From the NCBI GenBank assembly GCA_016932815.1, contig JAFGCC010000020.1:1-64000 (forward strand): DNA of 64,000 nt, in the 5' to 3' direction. Of the stretch, positions 57,025 to 64,000 are shown in pieces. Each line of letters starts with the position of its first letter. The stretch's first letter is position 1. A program made the position numbers and the translations under genes. Under the pieces are notes generated by a model. It saw only the letters and a program-made list of their open reading frames with translations, had not been told where the DNA came from and made no database searches. This DNA is from Microcaldota archaeon. GTDB lineage: Archaea > Micrarchaeota > Micrarchaeia > Anstonellales > Bilamarchaeaceae.

Positions 57025-58239
57025 TTGGAATTCTCGGACCTAATAGAGTACTCCTTTGTGCACCTTAAGCACAGGGGGATACGGACCTGGCTCACCCTCC
57101 TGGGAATAGTGGTGGGCATCTCCTCGTTCATACTGCTAGTGGGCATAGTAGATGGCATGAATGCGAGCATCCAGGAGAAGATGGGCGAATTCGGCTCGGA
57201 CATATTCACAATAAGCCCTGGGGGAAACGCAAGGGAGGGAGGCCCCCCAGGAATGGGCAGCTCAATGTCTGCGGACAAGCTATATTTGGATGATGTTGAG
57301 ACAATTGAGAAGGTGGATGGAGTGGGGACGGTTTCCCCGGTCCTCAGCGTTTCAGTGGAGCTTGAATACAGGGACAAGACCTCCGAGCGCACGGTAACCG
57401 GCGTGGACCTGGAAACCTATGAGGACACCAACGTGATGTCCGACCTGCTGGAGGGAAGGTACCTGGTTTCCTCTGACAAGGGGGCCGTGCTCGTGGGAAG
57501 TTCCCTAATAGAGCGCACGTTCTCAGGGAAAGTGGGGCTCAATTCCCGCATAGAAATAGACGATAAGCAATTCAAGATAATAGGAATCCTAGATGAGAAT
57601 AGCAGCATGGGCGGCATGGGGGGAGGCAGCATATACATTCCCATAGACGATGCGCGGGACTTGGCAGGGGATTCCATAGCTTCGGAGGAAGTGAGCAAGA
57701 TACAGGTAAAGATAGATAATGGATACAACCTGACTGCGGTGGTTGATGATGTGGAGGAGGCCCTGATGGAGGACCATGGAGTCAGCAAAGACGACATGGA
57801 TTTCACGATTACAAGCTCGGTCCTAATGGAAGCGCAAAGGACGGAGATACTAGGAACCCTCACGCTTTTCCTGGGCCTGGTTTCCGCCGTTTCGCTCCTA
57901 GTTGGCGGAATAGGCATTTCCAATACGATGTTCATGAGCGTCCTTGAGAGGACAAGGGAGATTGGGCTGCTAAAAGCGCTTGGGGCGACATCTTCGCAGA
58001 TACGCAACATCTTCCTCGTTGAGGCGGTGGTTATCGGGCTGCTTGGCGGAATACTGGGAATCCTGGCCGGATACCTCCTGCTCCAGGCGGTGTCCCTTCT
58101 TGGCTATGAAGGCCACATTTCAGAATTCATGCTGGCAATATCCTTTGGGGTGTCCCTGGGGGTGGGCGCGGCAGCGGGCACATATCCTGCAAGGTCCGCC
58201 ACGCGGGTTCCGGCAATAGAAGCATTGAGGTATGAGTGA
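57025..58239 (+). CDS. MacB/FtsX-type ABC permease
   Basis: TTG start; LKHRGIRTWLTLLGIVVGISSFI...VGGIGISNTMFMSVLERTREIGLLKALGATSSQIRNIFLVEA. Confidence 0.92.
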   Translation: MEFSDLIEYSFVHLKHRGIRTWLTLLGIVVGISSFILLVGIVDGMNASIQEKMGEFGSDIFTISPGGNAREGGPPGMGSSMSADKLYLDDVETIEKVDGVGTVSPVLSVSVELEYRDKTSERTVTGVDLETYEDTNVMSDLLEGRYLVSSDKGAVLVGSSLIERTFSGKVGLNSRIEIDDKQFKIIGILDENSSMGGMGGGSIYIPIDDARDLAGDSIASEEVSKIQVKIDNGYNLTAVVDDVEEALMEDHGVSKDDMDFTITSSVLMEAQRTEILGTLTLFLGLVSAVSLLVGGIGISNTMFMSVLERTREIGLLKALGATSSQIRNIFLVEAVVIGLLGGILGILAGYLLLQAVSLLGYEGHISEFMLAISFGVSLGVGAAAGTYPARSATRVPAIEALRYE

Positions 58240-59461
58240 CATGAGGATGGGAGACCTTTTAGAATACAGCGTGGAGCACCTCTTCCATAGGAAGCTTCGC
58301 TCATGGCTCACCGTAATCGGCATCCTGCTGGGCATTGCGACAATCGTTGTGCTAGTCTCAATAGGGGATGGGGTAAGTGCCAGCATAAGCGAGAGCCTGG
58401 ATGCTTTTGGGGACGACATGGTAACAGTCACCCCCGGAGGGGGATTTGCCTTCCGCAACATGGAGGAGGTGGATTCGGATTATGGGAAGCTCTACGAAAA
58501 GGACGCTTCCAAGGCAAGGAGGGTAATGGGGGTAAGCGACGTTTCCATGTCGGTTTCATCAAACGTGGAAATCTCCTTTGCGGACAAGGAAACGGCGGCA
58601 TCGGTAACCGCTACGGAATCCAACATATTCACAATGTTCCCCTCCTCCTACCCGCTTGAGAAGGGGAGGTATTTCTCCGATTCGGAGCAGAATGTCGCGG
58701 TAATAGGCTACGGAGTTGCAAACGACATGTTCGGCTCCGATGAGGTTGAAGTGAACAGCTACATCTACCTTGAAAACGAGCGCTACAAGGTCGTGGGGAT
58801 ACTAGAGGAAACAGGCTCTATGTTCTCAGGGGCCGGAGACAGCGCGATATACGTCCCTTTCGAAGACAAGGACTCCCTCTTTAGCGAAGACGACCTTGCC
58901 GAAGGGGAAATCGGGGAAATAACAATCAAGGTTTACGAGGGGACCAACACGACCGAAGTGGGAGAGGGCGTAACCTCCCTGCTCTCACTCTCGCACGGAG
59001 TTGACGAGGACAATCCGGATTTCAGCGTTACCACTTCCGAATCCACATCAGAGAGGATATCGGAAGTTACCAGCACCCTGAGCACCGCGCTCCTGCTAAT
59101 CGGGATGATTTCCGCCATAGTCGGGGGCATAGGGGTTGCGAACACCATGTACATGAGCGTGGTTGAGCGCACAAAGGAAGTCGGAATCCTAAAATCCATA
59201 GGCGCCACATCCCTGCAGATACTAGCCCTATTCATAATGGAAGCGGCAATGGTCGGGGCAATCGGGGGCATAACGGGATTGCTGCTGGGAGCCGGGGTGA
59301 TACAGCTAATAACCTCTCTTGGGATAATGACTCCGTGCCTGAAGCTTGAAGTGGGGCTTGGCGCAATACTGTTCTCCACTTTCGTTGGGGTAGTGGCTGG
59401 GGCGCTTCCGGCCCGCAGCGCATCCAGGATTCCCGCAGTAGAAGCATTATCTTATGATTGA
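58232..59461 (+). CDS. MacB/FtsX-type ABC permease
   Basis: LFHRKLRSWLTVIGILLGIATIV...VGGIGVANTMYMSVVERTKEVGILKSIGATSLQILALFIMEA. Confidence 0.92.
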   Translation: MSDMRMGDLLEYSVEHLFHRKLRSWLTVIGILLGIATIVVLVSIGDGVSASISESLDAFGDDMVTVTPGGGFAFRNMEEVDSDYGKLYEKDASKARRVMGVSDVSMSVSSNVEISFADKETAASVTATESNIFTMFPSSYPLEKGRYFSDSEQNVAVIGYGVANDMFGSDEVEVNSYIYLENERYKVVGILEETGSMFSGAGDSAIYVPFEDKDSLFSEDDLAEGEIGEITIKVYEGTNTTEVGEGVTSLLSLSHGVDEDNPDFSVTTSESTSERISEVTSTLSTALLLIGMISAIVGGIGVANTMYMSVVERTKEVGILKSIGATSLQILALFIMEAAMVGAIGGITGLLLGAGVIQLITSLGIMTPCLKLEVGLGAILFSTFVGVVAGALPARSASRIPAVEALSYD

Positions 59462-59574
59462 TGCGTTGCGCTCTATTCCGTGGCAAAAAGGTGCGAGGCA
59501 AGCCGCACACCCTTGCCGTGCCTGGTTTATAAAACATGGGAGGCATAATTTCCAAATAGAAGAGGAAGCTGAAA

Positions 59575-60258
59575 ATGGAAGGAGAGCGCGAAGGGGAGAA
59601 TACATCGCCCATGAGGCTTACTATCATCCCAGTGGCACACGTTTCCAAAAAAAGCGCGGAGCTTGTGCACAAGACCATCCTGGAGGAAAACCCCGAAGTA
59701 GTCGGATTGGAGCTATGCCGCGAGCGCCTAGCTTCCCTATCGGCTAGGGAGCGCAGGGGAATGGACATTCGCACCGCAATCTCGCACCCCACATCCGCAT
59801 TCTTGTATCTTGCCCAGCAGGCCCTGGGGAAATTCTGGAGGATAACCCCCGGCTCGGAGATGGTCGCAGCGCTCCGCGCAGCGGCACTCTCCAACAAGCC
59901 CGTATTGCTCTTGGATAGGCCAATTAGGCTTACCGCCAGGGAACTAGAGAAAATCCCGCTTGGGGAAAAGCTTGGAATGCTATTCTGGGACATCCCCCTG
60001 GGGCGCAAAAAGGGCGTGAAGCTTGAGCACCTGATGGATCCTGCAGCCCTGCGCCCGCTTCTATCTAGCATGAAGGAAAAATTCCCCAAATCATACGAGG
60101 TTTTCGTGGAATCGCGCAACAGGTACATGCTTGCAATGCTCCTAAAGAGGAACCCGCAGAGCGCGGTAATAGTGGTAGGCGCAGCGCACTCAGAAGGCAT
60201 AAAAGAGTTGGCGGAGCAGTCCGGAGCAAAGATGGAAATAACGATAAAGAGGTATTGA
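59575..60258 (+). CDS. TraB/PrgY-family protein
   Basis: LTIIPVAHVSKKSAELVHKTI, VVGLELCRERLASL, FVESRNRYMLAML, VIVVGAAHSEGI. Confidence 0.87.
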   Translation: MEGEREGENTSPMRLTIIPVAHVSKKSAELVHKTILEENPEVVGLELCRERLASLSARERRGMDIRTAISHPTSAFLYLAQQALGKFWRITPGSEMVAALRAAALSNKPVLLLDRPIRLTARELEKIPLGEKLGMLFWDIPLGRKKGVKLEHLMDPAALRPLLSSMKEKFPKSYEVFVESRNRYMLAMLLKRNPQSAVIVVGAAHSEGIKELAEQSGAKMEITIKRY

Positions 60259-60262
60259 AAAA

Positions 60263-60517
60263 ATGGAATTGCTCTTGCGAAAGAAACAGGCCGCGGTTTT
60301 TTTGTTCCTAAAATCCCATGAGGAGCCGGTTTACCTAACCCAGATAGCCAGGGAGACTAAGACCACTTACGTTTACATAACCAATTTCATCTCCTTCCTA
60401 GCAGATAAGGGAATAGTCTCCATAGCCCCCCGCTCAAAAAAGAAGCTAGTAAGGTTAACCGAGAAGGGGAGGGAAATCTCGGTGCGCATTGAGGCTTTGA
60501 GGGAGGCTCTGGAATGA
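60263..60517 (+). CDS. winged-helix regulator
   Basis: VYLTQIARETKTTYVYITNFISFLADKGIVSIAPRSKKKLVRLTEKGREI. Confidence 0.82.
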   Translation: MELLLRKKQAAVFLFLKSHEEPVYLTQIARETKTTYVYITNFISFLADKGIVSIAPRSKKKLVRLTEKGREISVRIEALREALE

Positions 60518-61122
60518 TAGAGGTTTTCCGCGGCAAGGCCAAAGACCCAAAGGACGCATTGCGCGCAACGCTCGCAACCGGTTACCTGATAGGGAAGTTC
60601 GCGGTGGATTCCCCAGAAGGAGTGGCCTATCCGGGAAACCCCCTAATCCTCATAACGCACGCCCATTGCGACCATGTCTGCGGCCTCAATACCCATAACC
60701 TGGATTATGCGTGCTCAGGGTTCTGCGCAAAGGCGATTGAAGGTTCTATTGAGAGTGCTCTGCTCTGTTCGCACCTTGGGTTATCGCCCCCCAGGCGCCC
60801 GCCCAGGGAAGTCTTGTCCGAAGGGCAGGTGCTAGAAAGCGAAGGCTTCTCCATAGAGGTAATAGAAACCCCGGGGCACGCAGAAGGCGCGCTCTGCTTC
60901 TACATCAGAGAGCACAAGGCGCTATTTAGCGGAGACACTGTTTTTGGGGAAGGCTTCCTCCCATCGCTCTCGCTTCCTACTAGCAGCAAGGAGGCCCTCC
61001 TAGAGAGCTATGAGAAGCTATCCAATTACGAAATACGAAAAATCTATCCTGGGCATGGCTCCCCCTTTGAAGCCGAAGGCTACATAAGGAGCCTAATCCC
61101 GATAGCAAAAGAATTCATATGA
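60514..61122 (+). CDS. metallo-beta-lactamase-fold hydrolase
   Basis: LILITHAHCDHVCGL, IETPGHAEGALCFYI, LFSGDTVFGEG, IYPGHGSPF. Confidence 0.88.
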   Translation: MIEVFRGKAKDPKDALRATLATGYLIGKFAVDSPEGVAYPGNPLILITHAHCDHVCGLNTHNLDYACSGFCAKAIEGSIESALLCSHLGLSPPRRPPREVLSEGQVLESEGFSIEVIETPGHAEGALCFYIREHKALFSGDTVFGEGFLPSLSLPTSSKEALLESYEKLSNYEIRKIYPGHGSPFEAEGYIRSLIPIAKEFI

Positions 61123-61540
61123 CGCGCAGCTTTGCGCTCTTTGATGCCTGCTCCAGGACCTTGTTGTAGTTTAGGTAATGGGAGTATGCGGTGATTTTCA
61201 TTGGCACATCCCCCGCCTTGGTCATGGGGCCGCTGTGCACGCTGACGCTGAACGTCTTGGTTGCACCGGGAGGGAGTTCCCCAAGCCTCTCCTCGTGGTG
61301 CTTCTGCATTGAGGTTACGTCGAATCCCACCTTGTTGCCCCTCCCGATTTCGATATCCACGGAGGTTAGCATCTTCGCGTTTGAGGTGTTCTCCACCGTG
61401 ACGTTCATCCCGATTTTGGAGTCCTTGTGCGCTTTTAGGCGCAGGGGGTTGAATTCGTAGGAAATCCTGAATGCCCCTCCCCGCGCTGCGGGTGCCGATT
61501 CGGCGCTTTTGCTCCCTTTTAGCCAGTCAAGAATTCCCAT
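61115..61540 (-). CDS. hypothetical protein, Ig-like domain
   Basis: SKIGMNVTVENTSNAKMLTSVDIEIGRGNKVGFD...LPPGATKTFSVSVHSGP. Confidence 0.75.
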   Translation of the reverse strand: MGILDWLKGSKSAESAPAARGGAFRISYEFNPLRLKAHKDSKIGMNVTVENTSNAKMLTSVDIEIGRGNKVGFDVTSMQKHHEERLGELPPGATKTFSVSVHSGPMTKAGDVPMKITAYSHYLNYNKVLEQASKSAKLRVI

Positions 61541-61671
61541 AATATCACAAAAAGAGAATTGGCTGATTATCTTTAAAAATCTGTGCGTGCCCGCATTTTC
61601 CGAGGGATTTCCCCTATGGGTTCCACAGTGGCAAATCCACGATATCCCATAAGGAAACCCTATAATGGAAA

Positions 61672-61889
61672 CATTTAAATAGGTGTTGTAATACTATAAG
61701 AAGCTGCGTATTTTGGGGAGGAAAGAAATTGGTCGCCTTGCCAGCCAGCGCGGAACGTTGCGCTGGCCTAATTCTTTTTCTTCTTGTTGAATTGTAAATC
61801 GCATCCACATTTGGGGATATTACTTGCAATTTACAATAGCTAAAAAAGTTTGCGAACTTTTTTATGCCCCGCGGGCGCTCTTGCCCGCG
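61672..61889 (+). ncRNA. candidate structured non-coding RNA unit (TATA-like box, four hairpins, T-run)
   Basis: TATA-like ACATTTAAATAG at ~61671-61682; hairpins 61744-61767, 61791-61837, 61842-61863 (ends in T-run), 61870-61889; no convincing ORF. Confidence 0.5.
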
Positions 61890-61964
61890 AGAGTGAAGCT
61901 TTAAAACTTCCTCTCTAAAGACATACGTACGCTATTGCCCAGATAGGTGCAGGTGGATTGATTT

Positions 61965-62582
61965 ATGGTTGCAATGCTGGACAAGCCCGGAGTGGTCCTG
62001 ACCCTGGTTTTCGGGGCGGTGATAGTGCTCTTTGGGAGCTTTTCCCAGCTCCTGCTAATGTTCGTCTTCTTATTCCTCTCGGTCATGGTGACCAAGTTCG
62101 GCTACCAGGAGAAAAAGGAGATGGGCATATACGAGCATGACCGCAGCTGGGAGAACGTCCTCTCAAACGGGCTAATCCCCACATTGAGCGTGATTGCTTC
62201 GTTCTTCCTGGGCCTTGGCCCGCTTCCTTTCATCTGCTCGGTTTCCGCTGTGGCATCCGACAAGTTCGCTTCGGAATTGGGCGTGCTCGGAGGCTCCCCA
62301 TTGACTCTTGCGGGCTTTGGGGAAGTCAAGCCCGGAACCAGCGGGGCGGTAAGCGTTACCGGGACTCTGATGTCAATCCTGGGCGCAGCCCTCGTGGGAG
62401 TCGCATCGGTTTTCCTCTTTGGGATTACCCCGACTACCGCAATACTAGTGGCCCTTGCCGGATTTGCCGGAAGCGTTGCGGACACCCTCTTTGGGGTGTT
62501 TGAGGAGAAAGGGCTTGGGACCAAGGGCACAACAAATATAATCTGTTCCATAGTAGGAGCATTAATCGGAATGGTGATATGA
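61965..62582 (+). CDS. DUF92-family membrane protein
   Basis: DKFASELGVLGG...GTSGAVSVTGTLMSILGAALVG...GFAGSVADTLFGVFEEKGLGTKGTTNIICS. Confidence 0.87.
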   Translation: MVAMLDKPGVVLTLVFGAVIVLFGSFSQLLLMFVFLFLSVMVTKFGYQEKKEMGIYEHDRSWENVLSNGLIPTLSVIASFFLGLGPLPFICSVSAVASDKFASELGVLGGSPLTLAGFGEVKPGTSGAVSVTGTLMSILGAALVGVASVFLFGITPTTAILVALAGFAGSVADTLFGVFEEKGLGTKGTTNIICSIVGALIGMVI

Positions 62583-62607
62583 GAAATGAGAATAAAATGG
62601 TGATTCA

Positions 62608-63348
62608 ATGAAAGCAGTAATACTTTGCGGAGGGGAAGGAACAAGGCTCCGGCCTTACACGTATACCGTCCCCAAGCCCATGCTCTGGCTGGGCAACCGG
62701 CACATACTAGAATACACAGTAGAGCATCTTAAGAACAGCGGAATAACCGAAATAATACTCTCTGTGGGGTACCTAAAAGAACAAATAATGGACCACTTCG
62801 GAGACGGAGCGGAATTCGGGGTAAATATAGAATATTTCGTGGAGGATTCCCCCCTCTTTACCGCTGGGGCGATATACCCTTACAAGGAAAAATTCAAGGA
62901 GACATTCCTCGTTTTCATGGGAGACCACGTAACCAATATAGACATACCCAAGTTCGTGGAAACCCACCGCAAATCCGGGGCAATAGCCACAATCGCGGCC
63001 AAAAAGCGCAAGATTTCAATAGAATACGGGGTAATAGATTCCTCCGATGAAAAATTCGTGGAGGATTTCAGGGAGAAGCCCGTAATCAACTACCTAATAA
63101 ACACTGGGATGTACCTTCTTGAGCCAAAGGCGCTAGACTACATCGGGGAAAAAGAGGATTTCGCAAAGCACGTCTTCCCCAGGATGCTCGCTTCCAAGGA
63201 GAAAATCGCCCTGCACAAATTCAGCAGGGGCTACTGGATAGATATCGGGCGCGTAAAAGACTATGAGCGCATGCGCGAGCTATTCAGCGTCGCAGACCTC
63301 GCAAGGGGGCTGCCCCCCCTAGAACTGGACAAAGAGCGCGACTACTAA
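62608..63348 (+). CDS. sugar-1-phosphate nucleotidyltransferase
   Basis: MKAVILCGGEGTRLRPYTYTVPKPMLWLGNRHILEY. Confidence 0.93.
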   Translation: MKAVILCGGEGTRLRPYTYTVPKPMLWLGNRHILEYTVEHLKNSGITEIILSVGYLKEQIMDHFGDGAEFGVNIEYFVEDSPLFTAGAIYPYKEKFKETFLVFMGDHVTNIDIPKFVETHRKSGAIATIAAKKRKISIEYGVIDSSDEKFVEDFREKPVINYLINTGMYLLEPKALDYIGEKEDFAKHVFPRMLASKEKIALHKFSRGYWIDIGRVKDYERMRELFSVADLARGLPPLELDKERDY

Positions 63349-64000
63349 GAGCCCAAGGAGCAGTTGTGCGCCAATCATTAGCATGACCAGCTTTTGCTCT
63401 TTTATCCCATTTGAGTATTTCATAATCAACTGGCAGAGGCTGCGCACTTTTCCATCCAGCGGATAGAGCTTCCCATCCTCTCTTAGTTCGCCCCACCAGT
63501 TGCTGCTTGGGAAGCGGTTTGCCAGCTTTATGAAGAAATCCGCCACAAAGAGCAGGAGGATGAGGGCACCAGCACTCTCAAAGTTTCCTATGATTACCCC
63601 GGTTGCGAGGACCGCACCGATTGGAAGAGTCCCAACATCTCCGGGGAACACCTTTGCGGGGAACCAGTTCCTAGGAAGGAATCCAAGGAGCGCACCTAGC
63701 ATCGGAAGGAAGAGGACTAGCATCTCCACGTTCCCATGCAGGAGTGCGAGCAATGCCATGCAGGCGAAAATAACCGCGCCCATCCCCGCTTCCATGCCGT
63801 TGAATCCCGCTAGCATGTTAGTGAGGTTGGATGATACTGCAACCCCCACGGGAACGAGCAGGAGGATGTAGAACACCCCGAAATCCACCACTCCCAATAG
63901 GGGTATCGCCATTGATGTGCTGCCTGCGGCCTTTACCGCAATCAGCGGGACCGCGGAAGCTAAGGGAATGAATGCCTTTGCCCATTGCGGCACATCCAGC
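63319..64000 (-). CDS. GPT/MraY-like glycosyl-phospho transferase, 5' end beyond window
   Basis: NLTNMLAGFNGMEAGMGAV, KVFPGDVGTLPIGAVLA; multi-TM. Confidence 0.85.
   Translation of the reverse strand, partial: LDVPQWAKAFIPLASAVPLIAVKAAGSTSMAIPLLGVVDFGVFYILLLVPVGVAVSSNLTNMLAGFNGMEAGMGAVIFACMALLALLHGNVEMLVLFLPMLGALLGFLPRNWFPAKVFPGDVGTLPIGAVLATGVIIGNFESAGALILLLFVADFFIKLANRFPSSNWWGELREDGKLYPLDGKVRSLCQLIMKYSNGIKEQKLVMLMIGAQLLLGLLVVALFVQF

Noticed and set aside
59232-60200. 322-aa minus-strand ORF
   Set aside because: Spans antisense to the MacB-like permease end and TraB gene; no coherent protein signature.
1-64000. CRISPR array, rRNA operon, intact transposon or prophage
   Set aside because: No regularly spaced direct repeats, no rRNA-like sequence and no complete transposase/integrase gene seen.

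Overview
The window is a gene-dense archaeal chromosomal segment. Gene content (DP1/DP2 polymerase, Orc1/Cdc6, GINS, two FtsZ plus SepF, AglB/STT3, aIF2-alpha, Nop10, RpoE/Spt4, eS26/eS27/eL42, class III prepilins, split transketolase with transaldolase) fits a DPANN-type archaeon such as Micrarchaeota or Diapherotrites; that placement is inference. I support about 60 protein genes, including two not listed as separate ORFs in the track (eS27, Nop10), one short TM microprotein, and three tRNAs (one cut by the window edge). No rRNA, CRISPR array or intact mobile element was seen. Best leads: (1) a tRNA-Arg(UCU) interrupted by a ~31-nt intron in its T-loop; (2) an unannotated ~0.2 kb unit (61.67-61.89 kb) with its own TATA-like box, four perfect hairpins and a T-run, likely an ncRNA; (3) a C-terminal relic of an IS605-type TnpB with its end hairpin at 43.6 kb; (4) a MacB-like ABC operon (52.8-59.5 kb) with unusual Met/His/Cys-rich and micro-membrane accessory proteins; (5) a 724-aa helical-repeat protein with a possible caspase-like C-terminus; (6) a 1441-aa thioester alpha-2-macroglobulin-like protein; (7) a tandem ThyX protein with split, complementary motifs; (8) a pair of giant uncharacterised proteins (43.9-49.6 kb). 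All family calls are by eye and no database search was run.
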